From assembly GCA_004123355.1 (NCBI GenBank), contig SCHM01000004.1, positions 6,723,017-6,787,016 of the forward strand: a stretch of DNA of 64,000 bases, in the 5' to 3' direction. The position numbers were made by a program, and so were the translations under genes. Source of the stretch: Amphirosellinia nigrospora (Eukaryota; Ascomycota; Sordariomycetes; Xylariales; Xylariaceae). The notes under the pieces were generated by a model. The model worked only from the letters and a program-made list of their open reading frames with translations. It was not told where the DNA came from and made no database searches. This document shows positions 12,625 to 26,661 of the stretch, piece after piece. Every line of letters begins with the position of its first letter. The first letter of the stretch is position 1.

Positions 12625-15624
12625 ATGGCCATGCTTAACAGCGCCTTTCAGGGCAGCAGTAACATGGTGATGCCATATTTCCCTCGCAGCGGGTCCATGC
12701 ATACATCTAGTCTTCTCCTCCAACAATTACCAACGCCACCAGAGATCGTAGCACCAATATTTGATCCAGACCAGTGCAGAGAGCCACTCCCGTTGTTTGA
12801 CCAGGAAACCCACGAGCAGTACTATAACGGCCCGTCAGACTCTGGTGAGGCTCTTCCGCCGCCGTCGCCCGTCGATTTTCCAGACCCGTACCTTGTGCCA
12901 ACGCTGGCGCGTAATGAACGCCTGAGACTCACACTGCTCTGGTATCACACAAGACAAATTGAGAAAGATGAGCGTCTATTAGCCGAAATTGATACCTTGG
13001 TACGGAGTGCGCAAAAGATCATTGGGTGGGAGTATGCTATCGCCGGTATTCTCAATGAGTCCACATACAGGCGGCTGGCTGCCGTGAACCTACCACTTGC
13101 AGTTTTGCCTCGCAGGGAAAGCACGTGCTCTCACACTATCAACCAAGGCCTGGACAGCGTCTTCATGGTCCTCGACATGTCGAAGGACTGGCGCTTCCGA
13201 CATTCACCACACAGCGAGATCGGTGGCTTGAGGAGTTATGCTGGTGCGCCTCTGCGATTGATGACCGACAATGGGGTTGAAATCCCACTAGGTAGTTTAT
13301 GCGTCGCCTCTGATACTCCACAGAAGCCTTTAGGAAAAGTGAGTTGATCAGCTATACGATACTGTTTCAATGATGAAAACATTCACGTCCAATGAGAACA
13401 TTGCTGACTATCACCATAGGCTCAACGCGAATCTCTTATCAGCTTTTCGGAGTTAATCAGCACTGCCATCGCTAGCCATACTCAAAAGCGCCTCTTAAGG
13501 AAACGGCAAGAAATGACAGATCTTCTTACAGTTCTACGTTCGAAGATAGAAGTCGAAGACTATGAAGAGTGTGCCATTCAAATCATACAGCAAGCTTATC
13601 CTGATGCTCATGTGTCCCTCCAGGTCGCAGAAGATGGCCAAGTACCTGTAAAAGGCCGGTCGGCTGTCAAACTCTCAGACGTCGAAGGAGGGCTCTGGGA
13701 AGATACCGCGCTGATCGACCAGGCAATTATGAATGCCAACTTTGAGGAGCTACAACCTGACCAGACTGTCCGCGCCGTTATCGCGCGCTGCGGAAGCTCC
13801 GAAAGGTATGTTGTCGTATCAGGCCTCGATATACACCATGTCTTTGACGATTTCGACGCGTGGTTCATCTTCAAAGCTGCGGCTGTAATGGCGGATACGC
13901 TTCAGAGTCGGCTCCTTCGGCAAGCCCTAGAGGCAAAGGAAACTTTCCTACGGGGGATTACCCATCAACTTCGAACGCCTATCCATGGTGTACTCAGCTC
14001 AACGGAGTTACTCGCTGAGGAGCTTGCTATACGGGGACTGTTGTCGCAGAATGATGCCAGCGCCGCCTCTATCTCGCCAGCTGGCTGTATTGGGACATTG
14101 CGGAATTCCGGGCAAGAACTAATGAGGACCGTCAACAGCATCCTCAAATACAACACTTGGGCCGACGCTAACTGCCGGAAATCCCATAGCCTGTATGACT
14201 TAAGTCGGCTGGAGGAAGACATCCTTCCAGCAACATTATCACATATTTTGCAAGATCATCTTCGTGGGATTTCCATCGAGTTCCGCAATGAACTCAAGCA
14301 CTCATGTTCGATAGTGACAGATCCTGATCTTTTGAAAGATTGCCTTCAGGAAATACTCCTAAACGCCGTGCAATCAGTGACTGGGCGACCTTCAGGAGCC
14401 GTCACATTTACAATACGAAGCGAGAATAAAACGAACCTAATCTTCGACATAATGGATAATGGAGTAGGAATCGGAAACAAGGACCAGATTTCTATCTTTC
14501 ATCCTTTCTACAAGGTGGACGGCTTCAAACTAGGGGCCGGACTTGGACTCACTATAGCCAAACAAATTGCTGCTAGTTTAAAAGGAACAATCGAGTTGGT
14601 TTCGTCCGCATTGGGAGATGGCTCACACTTCCGGGTCAAGTTCAGCAAGGCCATTTTCGATTCGGCTCATGATTACGAGACCAAACCCGACATAACGCTT
14701 CAACATTTACCACGGACATACCATTGGGCGGTTACCGAGACTGACCATGTGCATTTCGCCGACCACATAACGAGATACTTGGAGCTCAACAGCTTCCGAA
14801 AACAAAGCACTTCTGACGTTGGCCTTGTTTTTGCTAATTCGGATACCAAAGAGTTGCGCGATGCGTATCCTTCCGCTGCTATCGTTGTATTTGGAGAAGC
14901 CAAGACCGGTGCTGAGAAATGCCAAAGGTCGGGCACATTCATCATGAGCGAGCCGCTACATACCAAGACGCTGAAGGACATGTTGGTGCAAGCAGATACC
15001 ATATATCAAGGCCTTGCAAAAGAGATTGCCCGCCGAGAATCAGCCAAGGTGGAAATGCCGGTAAATGGCATAAGCGCCGTAGGTGGGCTGCCAACCGCAC
15101 AGATCGCGGCGCTCAGTATTCTAGACAATCCGCCATCAAAATACGATTGCGCTGATCAACCGATCAGAGCGCTACTCGTTGATGACAATCCCATCAATCT
15201 CCGAATCCTCCAGATGTACTGCAGCAAGCGCAAGATCCCATACGCCACGGCAGAGGACGGAAACATAGCAATCGAGCGATTCATGAAGGGAGTGGAAGCC
15301 AAAGACCCCTTTACGCTAGTTTTGATGGACCTCCAAATGCCAAACTGTGATGGAATCGAGGCAACCAGGGCGATCCGCGAATACGAACAGAAGAACGCGA
15401 CACGGAAGTCTTTCATCTTCATGGTGACAGGCCAGGACTGGGGAAAGGACAAACTCGCCTCGCAGAACGCTGGCACGGATGCATTCTTGATCAAGCCGGT
15501 CGCCCCAAAACTACTGGATAAGCATATCGGGGACTGCTTTACAACGTACCGTACTGCTGGGGGTGAGGTACAAGGATATCCGAAGCACAATCGCATAATA
15601 GTACCAAGCACATTCCGCCCATGA
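12625..15624 (+). CDS. Hybrid histidine kinase (GAF-HisKA-HATPase-REC)
   Basis: This is a two-component phosphorelay sensor expected to autophosphorylate on His, pass phosphate to its own receiver, and signal through an HPt protein. It has two exons, 12625-13338 and 13420-15624, with an 81-bp intron (GTGAGT...CCATAG) that keeps phase 0; the product is 972 aa. A proline-rich N-terminus is followed by a GAF-like domain at about 110-265. The H-box FLRGITHQLRTPIHG gives phospho-His 420. HATPase boxes are EILLNAVQSV (Asn 553), DNGVGIG and GAGLGLTIAKQI. The receiver has DD at 826-827, phospho-acceptor Asp 875 in LVLMDLQMP, and Lys 930 in LIKPV. No transmembrane segment is apparent, so it is probably soluble. 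All catalytic residues are present, and this is the only long intact gene in the window. The signal sensed by the GAF domain is unknown. Confidence 0.93.
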
Positions 15625-17817
15625 TGACCAGACCACGCGTCTAAATGTTGAAATACTGCGTTACCAAAGAGAATGGCAGAGCTGAACTTTTGTTGTATCA
15701 TGGAAGACAGCATGCTCACGGAGAGTCATACACAGCCCAGACCATACGGCCGACATACTCTTGACGGAGGCCCCGAACTATTCACAATCCGCTTGTCAAT
15801 GCGAGCAATGCGAGCAGTGCGAAGCATACACAACAACGACAAAGTTAGCTTCGAACAAATTGGCGGCCAAATAGTGCCATATAGATCGACAATGTTCGCG
15901 AATGACACGCCCAAAAAATAGGCGGCATGCAGCAATTCATAAAACGCCTCGACATTTACACTTTAGATATCATGTTAGGAGCATAGGAACAACTAGCCAG
16001 AAATCTTCTAATTGGATTTAACAAATACGCCTCGATTGATAAATGGCGTCAAATACAATGCTAGTACAAAAAGAATATACCGAAATTCAAGTATAACGAA
16101 GTTTCCATGTGTCCTATACTCCCATGAAACCTCCACACTCATAATTTCTGATTTTGCTAACAGAATCAAGAAAGCTAGCGTCAATAGGAGTATACAGTGG
16201 CTATTAAGACCAACCCCCGGATGTTTTACGGATCATGCTCGGAGCTCCCTAAATATTTCCCCACGAGGCAAGGCCGTTGTACGAGGCTATCGTGAGCCTT
16301 AGTTACTCACTGCGGAGATAGAACACCGGAACATACAAACTCCGGCTACACGAGTCTACGGAGGTCCGTAAAGCTGGTAAGAAAGATGGGAGGAGTTTCG
16401 AGCATAAAAGGGCACCGAATCCTGCTGCCTAGAGAACAGAATCTTGGATTTTCATGGCACCTTTGGCACCTTAGTTGATTATTGCTCAGTTGGACTAATC
16501 CAAGCCCTCTATCTGAGCCCTTGTGACACCGGATACCTAAACACAAGTCCACAACCCAAATGTCCATGAACCGCTTAAAAACTCTCAAAATGCAGCCGGG
16601 AACTATAACTTATAGATACTCCTTCCTATAAGCGTCGATGGAACCGAAGGTCAGGCAACTCGTAAACACCATACAATCCTCACGCTAGCACAGGCCAAGC
16701 ACATACATCTCCTGTTTCTATACATAATACCTAGCAACTAAATATTACTAATCGACGTCTCTTACGGCTAAGGCCGACGATTACCCGTAGCAACGTAATA
16801 ATGCAACTCACCTAAAACCAACTTCCGCCAAAGCTATCGAGTTACGCGATCATTCACAAGCCATACTTTCAACGAGGAAGTGCAGCAAATTCTCTACTTC
16901 ATTGCATTTAGTCAAATCAACGGTAACTAGCTGTCAAGTAGTCCTTCAACTGCACCCCGATCCAAAAGTCTACGTAATATATATATGAATAAGTAACAAA
17001 TTGTCTTTCTTCTTTTATTTCTTCACATATACATACACCAACCGTAACCATCCATTCGCCGGCCCATATGAGATTCTCCACAGCAACAAGCGACTTCCAC
17101 ATATCTCCTCCTGGTAGACAAGCTTTGATTCGTAGCGAAATTCTAGATATCGCGCCTAAGTCTAGCTACCATGATCTGTGGTATCAAACGTCCCTCCCCC
17201 CCACTCCTTTCTTCTCGCGAAGCGGGCCATGTCGCAACAGATCAGGATGCTATGCGCAATATCGGCGAATGGATTTGTGGCTATCACAATGACGCAGATA
17301 TATTTGAATGACATCGAGTGTGTTTTGGGCCGGACCTTATCGGGGGATAGTGTAACGGGTGGCCTAAGACACTCATGCAAGTGCGTACGGTTCGGCCCAT
17401 ATTTGGCGTTAGCGCAGATCGAATAGTTTAGGCTGTGCAGGTATGAGTTATTCATTTGGAGTCATGCTCGGATCACTTTCCCAGGCGCAATAACCTTTTG
17501 GCCGTTTGGATTGAGTGGACCTGAAGTAGAGTTCACAGTCTCATCAACAGGCTCACCAGATTGTTCCTTCCGTGGACCCTTTCAAGCAGACGAAGGTCCT
17601 TGGAAACCCCAGTGTAGGTTGAATCTCTCACGCCACCTACGGTAGAAGGGGCCAACGGCAATTGGGTTTGTAGATAGATAATTCGGCAGTAAAAAGTAGT
17701 TCCGATATCAAGACCCGTAGTTGAGGTTAAGGAGAAGCCAAGTTTTGTATCCACTCCACTGCTGTATCCTTGGGGTTCGTTTAATCTAGATTGTGTGCAT
17801 TACTTAGTAGAGAATCA
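15625..17817. other. Spacer between convergent genes, no convincing gene
   Basis: There is 2.2 kb between the kinase and the minus-strand regulator. A frame at 17068-17292 (begins MRFSTATSDFHISPP) and a frame-shifted continuation (SREAGHVATDQDAMRNIGEW) look weakly protein-like but match no family I recognise. They may be relics. Confidence 0.3.
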
Positions 17818-20247
17818 CTATACTGGCATTGTTGGAAAGTCCGCGGTTAACCATTCCTGTGAGAACCACGAAGCGGAATCTACTCCGGTGTTGCCGTATG
17901 ACTCCAGTGCAAAGTCAAACCCATCCATGGCACCCTCGAAAGCATTGTTGTTGTCTAACCCATCAGGAGGAACAACAGGAGGAAGATTCGGTCTAGCCAT
18001 GGTAGGGTCATCAACAGCAAGGTCCGAAAAGGATGGATCGCGGCGATGTTGTGGTGGGCCAGGCGTAGCGTTGGATACTGGAGTAGGTATTGCGCCATTG
18101 GTGGTATTAACACCGGGGGACGGGATGTTCGGGGAGGGCGATGGCACCGCAACCATGGGCGCTTCACCTTCATCTAAGAGATGTATGTGCTGACTATGGC
18201 CGAGGACCTGGCGTGACCAATATTGGCTGTGAGAGAGAACTGGCACTTATGACATCGGGAGTCTCTGGCCGGCTTGGGCTGGCACTCGATCTCAGACCGC
18301 GCGAGATGAGTTTCTCGAGGTCGGACACCTAAGCATATTATTAGTACATTACCGCAGATGGCTGAATATGTGAACGTACAATAGCAGCACCTGCAGGGAC
18401 GTGATTCATGGCTCGGGCAATTTGCAAGCATCGATTGCTATGCTCAATGACCTGATCCGCGGTCAATCGCAACTCGCTCTTGTTCGTTTGGTAAGCAAAG
18501 TAGAGCATTCGGGCGCATTGGTAGGCACAGACGGAAAGGTCGAGGTCCGTAACAGGGAGCCCACCATCCAAGGCCAGGACAAGCCTAAAAATATCAACCA
18601 TTGCGATAGCATGCTCGAAGCACTGGCGTGTGCAATACGACACGAACTGCGGTTCCAGGCGGCTCACGCCAGATTTCGGAAGCGCCTCTTTGAGTCCAGT
18701 CAATACGATACGATAAAGATCGCAATGACACTGTCGCCACCATACATGAATCATGATATACACGCATAGACGCGGGAATAGGCCCGCAGTTGGAGGTTAC
18801 TCTCGGAAATTTGAAAGAGGCGGGTAGGTGGTCGTTGAAAGTATCCAGCTCTTGTGAAAGGACTTTGATCAATTGCGGAGTTGTGCTACCTCAGACTCGG
18901 GCATGTTTAGAATATTCTTGGTGCAATACGAGACCCTGCTCCTCATCCACAAGAGCCGAACATGCAGGGCTAAAGAACCCACATCGTCGGGGAACGCCTG
19001 CGAAGGAAGTGGCCGGAGATGCCCGGTGGTCTGTGGAAGGTCAAATTCGAAATTTCGTTCATTACAAGGCAGTTGAATGTGTAACGAGTCAGGAGGAAGT
19101 AGAGTAAAATCAGCCTGTCCACCATTGACTCCCGAATCAATCGTTAAAAACGCCCACATTAGCCTTCGCCGAGATTCCCTAGCCAAAAAGCATAAGCTCG
19201 GGTTTTCGTAGTTTAGCCTCAGGGCATAAGCAAAACGGGCGGCCGTGGCGGCCAACATAAAGGCGCTCGTAAACCTCCGCGAGAGAATGCGATGTTTCAT
19301 AACGAGCACCAGGGCCTGTATTTTGATAGTGGAGGGGTTTTCAAGGTCTTGTAAGACCATATTCTGACATTCGTCGATGCATCTGACGCCATACTCGCGC
19401 ATACCAGGGCCTAGATCCGTGAGCAGCGAAGTGACACCCACGAGAGCAAGCAGGAGAGCTCTATCCATCATGCCGGCATGATAACGTTGCATAAGCGAGG
19501 CACGATGAAGGAAGGAGAAGACCGGAACGTGGTGTACATGGCGGAAATAGTTGCTAAAGGTACGTTGAATCAGACCTTCGTCTGGATATATGAGTCTGAT
19601 ATTCCCCATATTAGCCTCTGCGAGTCACGAAGACAATGATAGCGGCACACGTACGGGTCGTGACCGAGACGCTTGGGGAGCTGGGCTCCGGACACGTCGA
19701 AGTTCTGCAGATCGGAGCTGCCATTGCGGCGCGTGATGAGATCCTTGGTGATCCCTATGCGTCATGGTGCGCTTCTCTGGGGGTTCCGATGCAACGGATT
19801 CGTGCTCGGAGTCGGTGGTGCCATGCTGGGTGCCGACGGCGGCGCCGCTAACGCCAGCTGATCGTTTGGTCGGGCGGTAGACACATTCTATGCCCTGGGA
19901 CTGGCATCGCGCGCATTTCGGGGTCTCGCCAGTACACCTTGCCTTCTCGAGTGGCAGTTGGTACAAGCCAGCCTCACTCGTCGTCGTGGGAGGCTGAAGG
20001 CGGTCACACTATCGCTATCGGCATGCGGCGACCGGCGTCCTGGAACGAGCATGTGAAGCCAAGCCGTTCACAGTTCTGGCAGATGTCCGCGACCGTCGCA
20101 CCGGACCTTTCGCAGCCGGCAGGTCGAGCAGGTCTGGCTCGTCTTCTTGGGAGGTCGGTTGGCCGGGTCGGCGGCAGCAGCATCGGCCGCGACCTCGGCT
20201 GCCGTGTCCGCCGCCGCCACCTGAACGCTCATGTGTTCCATGTCCAT
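17818..20247 (-). pseudogene. Zn2Cys6 regulator with two tandem zinc clusters, decayed
   Basis: This is a fungal nuclear transcription factor. The likely start is the ATG at 20247 (MDMEHMSVQV). Cluster 1 is CSTCRLRKVRC...DICQNC...C; cluster 2 is ACTNCHSRKARC...KCARC...C. Each has six correctly spaced Cys once frames are joined. Basic and Ala-rich linkers follow, then a fungal-specific regulatory domain (YPDEGLIQRTFSNYFRHVHH, LMQRYHAGMMDRALLLALVG, VYIMIHVWWRQCHCDLYRIV) and a Pro-rich C-terminus (VAVPSPSPNIPSPG). An intron at 18329-18379 (GTACGT...TACTAAT...CTTAG) is clear, and another probably lies near 19,612-19,655. The frame changes about eight times: within cluster 1, between the clusters, at HSR/KAR in cluster 2, near 19,690, at 18,870, twice near 18,770-18,800, and near 18,190. 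No continuous product is possible. Two consecutive zinc clusters are unusual, and the target genes are unknown. Confidence 0.75.
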
Positions 20248-23200
20248 GCCTCTACCTCTGCCTCTACCTTTACCTCTACAGTGTGCCTTCTGTCGCGGTA
20301 CACGTACACGGACACGGAGACGAAACCAGTGGGCGCTCGCGTGCTCACTATTGCTAGCTCCCGCATTCGCCAGTTGATGCAATTCCGCCTTGCGATGGGG
20401 TCGTAAACGGCATCGGTCCGGGCAGCTCTAGGGGGAGGGGTTCGTGTGATGGCGGCGGGCAGTGGATGGCGCGATCGCAGGCATCGGGTTGGGGGTGGGA
20501 CAGTTGACGATGCTCGATCGTCGACCTGTTGGATTATGTTGAAAATAAGTGCGGGAGAAAAAGACGGCGGGCGGATAGCGAAGAACGACCCAGTTACAGT
20601 ACAATGTACAACTTACACCACGGTCACTGGACAGTTCGGCCCGGGGCAACATCGACTTATTAGTGGGGCATCCTGTAGCCCCGGCCCATAACATGTATAG
20701 GACACAAATGTCCCCAGCGCAGTGCTCGGCGACACAAGTACTGGTGACTTACGGTAGACGCAGGCTAGACGTGGTTAATCCTGGTCTGAACCTGAAAACG
20801 ACCGCCTCGGTTACATCATGCAGCCAAATGTAGGTACAACCTTGTATAGGAATGGCATCTGTCAGGCATCTCAAACAGGCAATACTTGAGCTGAAAAGGA
20901 CCGAGAGGGCACCATAGAAAAGAGACGAGGATGAAGTACATCACATTGAACTACCTGTCCTCGTTCTACGGCGGGAGACAATGCCGATAACTTACCGCAA
21001 CCAGCCAGGATCATAAGCTAGGGCATGTGAACACCACCTCCTCAAAGATCTCGCGAGTCTATATGCCGTAGATCTAGATTGCTTGCCAGGCATTTCGGGA
21101 TCAAAGGGGGAAAGGGGGCTGAAACATTATTAATATCTGAGCGGTGTACAAAGCAAGCTCATCATCATGGTCGAATAAATGTCGAGGACGCTGGATGACT
21201 ACATATAAGCTGGTTATCACGTCATGGACGATGGATTGCGACTGTTTGCGCCTTTTGTCTGGAGTATGTCGTCATATGAGGAAATATTGCCATTGTCCTC
21301 TGGGCGTACGGGAGAGTGTTGCTTGGCCAATATAAACACGCCTAAATAAACATCAACGACAATGTAGTAACCATTGAAGAAATATACGGTGGAGAAGAGG
21401 TGGATTTAAATGCGAATAACCAGACCAGGCATGAAAAAGTAATGTTGACGAAATGATGCGCCAACCGTTAAAAGAAAGCTACCGAAGGGGTGAAGGCAGA
21501 CGGGCCGGCCAATCAAGACTCAGCCACCAGGATCGGGCTGCATGTCACCCAGCTTGGCGGGCATGAGGTAGCGTATTATATGCCGCCCGAGCCGACCGAA
21601 CCGTTCGAGAGCCGTTAGTGCCGTTAGGCCTGTGCCGGCCGCCACCCTGTTTGTGGCTTGTGATGCGCAAGATACAATTTGGCAATGGCAACTTAAAACT
21701 CCTTATAGGCAGTTTGAAGGGCTAAAAGGCTAAAAGTTATAGAGTCTTCAGCCGTGTTGGTTTGAATAATGTTCTGAAAGATTTGCTGAGAAAGTCGCAG
21801 TCATACAAGTAGTATGATGCATTAATATGCAGGTTTGCAAATAAGGCAGGGACCCAGAGCCCTTGTACCCAGGCACCTAGTGTAAGTGTGATCATTACAA
21901 GCGCAGGAAATCAATGCCAGGGCTCGATTAGCCCTACGCGAGCTAAGTAATGAAATAAACGAAGCGCATGCCCTATATGAGGATATGTGGGACGTATGGC
22001 GTGATCTTATATGTATATATATGAATACTACAATCTTTAGGTAGTTTGACGACTCTCGGAGGGATTCTTGATTGGGATGGCGCTCTCATAAGTGCGCTAC
22101 CTTCCTCGACAGCTATATTGTTGACATTTTGATGACGGGCGCCTTCTATACTAAGAGTCCCACGAGTACCTGTTATCACCGAAGCAAGATGACGGCTGAC
22201 GGTGTAGCCTATGCACACTCATTCGTATATCTCACAGCTGAGTAGCTCTCGAGAAGCTTATACGACAATAAAATGTAAAAATCTCAATTGAGCATTTTTA
22301 AATCTCTTTTTTTTTCGCTCTCGCCATGTACACACGAGTTTTTACTATCCTTACATACCGGTCCAAATCTCCTTCAGGGTATATCACTCTGCATAAGTAG
22401 TGACAGGTGCTATGCACCTCGATGTATGAGAATCCAGGGCGTACCTAGATACACACAACAGTCTCACTTATCTACCACGTCAATCTCATCGCATCTAGCC
22501 GAGAGATCACCATCATGCAAGTCTTCCCTTTCCGGGCTTCAAGCACCTTCCACCTTAAGGCGCCTTACGCTAGATCTTCGGGCTTGCTCGCCGAGATCTC
22601 ATGAGTCTGACCAGCATAAACCGGAAGATCGGCGCGGTATACGATCTCTCGGATCTCGCATCTCTCCTTGGCGCAGTCGGGGTAACGTCCTTGATAGTCG
22701 ACGGACCTCTACAACCATCATCATCATGCAGCGCTTCCTCAAGTATCGATATTAGATCTTGGACTTTAGCATCTGTGGTCTTATAACTCTTGATATGGGA
22801 CCTATTGCCGCAAACGAGATTAGCGTCAACGATAGGCACTTCTCACCTCAATCCTTCCCACACAATTTCATCTAATCGTCACCTTTCGCCTAACTGTTCA
22901 CCCTTCGACTCGCATTCTCATTATCGGGCTCCTATCACGCCTAGAACAAAATATGATCAAACGAGACTCACTCCTCAGGCACAAGTGACAACCCCGTCTC
23001 GCCTCTTAAGCCTGCTCGATCCCAAGACCAATAATCGCAATCCATGTCTGCTTCTAAAGGGCATATAATTGATAGTCCTAGCGTGTTCCGTGGGGGAATC
23101 GTCAAGCCGGAGAGCAAAGTCGCTACCTGACCACCTCATACGTCCACCAGTCCAGGCCCAGGTCTGTGTACTCTCAGCGTTTGACCTTGTTGTGGTGGAT

Positions 23201-23680
23201 GAGGCGTGGCGGGCCGAATGCTGGAGATAATGAAGGTTTCTTGACGCAAAAACGATATCCTGTATCAACCAGAAGATCTGTCAATTCAGAAATATTGATC
23301 AATTGTTCATAACATGAATGCACCCGGTATCCCTTGACGATCGTCGCGGCACCAAACTTTCAAGTATGAAGGTAACAATCGGGAAGGATATAAGTCAATA
23401 GTAAACCACAATTTCCCTGTCCAGGAGGTTTTAGCAAAGCGATCAACGAGGCGCAGCAGCGAGGCCCCTACAGGCACATGGTGAGCGGGACACAATCTGT
23501 TCACGACATCAAATTATGTTAGCGTCATGATACTACGAAAGGCATAACATAATTTTGTCTACTGTATTAGAGCGCTTTGTTTCTAATAAGTGTCGATGCA
23601 ATGCTACCTAAAACAAATGCGCCCTCCCTCGCTATCCATATATCGCGGATAGCTTACCAGGCTCAGCCCAGCTCTTCTTC

Positions 23681-23681
<1 letters not shown>
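20248..23681. other. Long gene-poor spacer left of the AT-rich block
   Basis: There is 3.4 kb with no supported gene. It holds the presumed promoter of the double-zinc regulator near 20,250-20,700. On the minus strand at about 22,570-22,839 there is a weak protein-like segment (KVQDLISILEEALHDDDG, with RYPDCAKERCEIREIVYR in another frame). It may be a relic and I cannot assign it to a family. Confidence 0.3.
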
Positions 23682-23910
<229 letters not shown>

Positions 23911-23981
23911 ACAAAATTTTACTTATTAGGGCTATAATTTAAACTAATACCTTTTAATAAAGTCCTTAAAATAAGTATTAT

Positions 23982-24183
23982 TGTTAAATTTAGTAATATA
24001 TGTATGTATTAATTTATTTATATATTGTTGCTAAGCTTAATTAGGTATTTTTAATATAAAGTATTTAATAAGAATATTAGCTATTAGTTAAGCCTTAACG
24101 TACTGCTATATATATTAAGTAAATAACCTAATAATTTATTTAATAATATATAGCTAGATTATTAATTAGTACGTAATTTAATA
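23982..24183. repeat. Left LTR of element F
   Basis: It aligns over its full length with 53827-54028. Almost all differences are T here for C there, or A here for G there, showing that this copy is the more RIP-mutated. Confidence 0.8.
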
Positions 24184-26630
24184 TACTTTTTTAAAAAAGG
24201 TAGATTTAGTTGCTTTTTTTAGGTTTTAATAAGCAAGCTTATAATTTATATAAAATATAATAAATAAATTATTTATTAATATATTATATAATAAATACTT
24301 TATAACTTATATTTAATATAATATTATAAAGCTAATTATTACTATATAATTAAATAAATATAAATAATTATAAAGTAATAATAGTTAATTTATTATATAA
24401 ATATATTAGCCGCTTTTTTTTTTTTTTTTTTTTTTTTTTAGCTATTATAGTTTTAAAACTCGTAAATAATAATTACGTAACCCGTATACGCGTACTTTTT
24501 AAATAATAACTAAAATTAATATTAATTTATATATAGTTTAATTAAATAATTATAAGCTTTTAATATATATTAAAGTTATTTTAATAATATATATAATATT
24601 AAATATTAAGCTTAATATAATATATATTTAATTATTAATATATATAAAAAAACTTATTTATATTATTATTTTTTTTATAAATATTATTTATATATTTATA
24701 TAATTTATTACTAAATAACTAGAGGCCTTTTAATTAGGGGTAAAATGCTTAAGTTTTTAGGAACTACGTATTTAAGTTAGTAAGTAAATTATAGTTGCCG
24801 GTTATGCTAGTTTGCTTTTTTTTAATAAGTTACGTATAGTAGAACTTGCTATTTTATTTGATTTATTAACTGTAATATTTTGTTTTTTTGCGTAATTACG
24901 TAATTGCGTTATAAAAATATTCGGCTGTTTAGTTAATAGTAGTAATAGATTTATTTATAAATATAAGCGTTAGTATATAGTATTTTTATATATTTGTTTT
25001 ATTAATAGTAGCAATATATACTAAAGTTATATTATTGCTTTATAATTAAACTATAATTTTAAGCTATAAAGTAAAATTAAAGAGTTAGATATTATAACGA
25101 ATAATTAATTTTTATTTTAGGTAAAAAAACTTATACGATATTAAAATTTTTAAAACGATTTTTAACTTAAGTAAGATTAAAAAAGTTTTCTAATAAGTAT
25201 AAGTTGTTATTTTAAATTTTAAATATAATTATAAGCTATTTTAATTTTAAATATAACTATAAGCTATTTTTAATTTTAATATAATTACGAACTTTATATT
25301 TTAAGTAATAGCGCTATTATAAAATATATAATTTTTATAATATTAGATTTTTATTTTTCGAAAAAAGTTTAAACTTATCGATAAGTTTAAAAAAAACTTT
25401 ATAAATTAGTTAAAACGTTTAAAAAAAAAAACTTTTCGAAAAAGCTTAAACTTATTAATAATCCGAAAAAAACTTTATAAGCTAGCTAAAACGTTTAAAA
25501 AAAAAAACTTTTTAAAAAGCTTAAGCTTATTAATAAGTTTAAAAAAAACTTTATAAATTAGCTAAAATATTTAAAAAAAAAAACTCAAAAACTTAAAAAC
25601 GCGTTTATTATAATCAATTTAAAGCTTTAAAGTTTTCGGAAACTTAAAAATTACGTTTAAAATATTATAATAAAAAGCAAAAAATAAATAAAAATTATAA
25701 ACAAATACCCCGTAAAAAATACTGCTATATTTATTACGTTAATATAATAGCTAATTTATAGCAACTATAGTTTTTTTAAAAAATAGTTTAATAAAATTAT
25801 ATTTAAGCAAAGTTTATAATAATAATACTAGTTTATAACTTAAAAATAATAAATATTTAAATTAATATTAAATTAAAAAAAAAAAATAAAATAACTATAA
25901 TATAATTAAACAAATAATATTAAATAATTGTAATTATATAATATATAACTATTAAATAATCGGGTTTAATAGATATATAACTATTAAATAATTAAATTTA
26001 ATATAAAATTAAATTTAGTATAACTTATAATAAAAAAAATCAAAATAAGATTTTATAATTTATTTATATTATATTATTACTTTTAATATAAATATTTAAT
26101 TTTAAATTATTTTATTAAATTTATAATTATTTATATAATAAAGATAAATGCTAAAAACTAAGATATACGATAGTAAATAAAAATAGGAAGGTTTTTAATT
26201 CGGGTAAAAGAATTTCTTATTTAGGATATAAAAACAAAAAAATTTTTTATCGACAAGAAAACCTTTTTTTTACTTAGTCGTACTTTTTTTATAAAACTTA
26301 AGCATTCGGTAGTTTATTTTTATTTTTATTTTTATTTTTGTTTTCGGGCGAAAAAATATTTTTATTTATTATTTTTTGCTGCTTTTAGTTTACTTATTCG
26401 TATAGCTTTTTAGCCGGCCGATCTAAGTTATATTAAATATATAACGCTTATAAAGTTTCGCTACTATTTTTTATACGCTAGTTCGTTAAGCTTTAGCTAT
26501 TATTATTATAACTATTATTTTTAAAATTATTAGTTTAATATTAAACTTTTTAATAATTTTATTAATTCGGCTAAAAATAATCTAAATAATATTAGTTTTT
26601 ATTTTAGCTTTACTAAATATTTATTTATTA

Positions 26631-26661
<31 letters not shown>

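Noticed and set aside
15156-15719. 187-codon frame antisense to the kinase receiver domain
   Set aside because: It overlaps a fully conserved receiver domain on the other strand and has no motif of its own.
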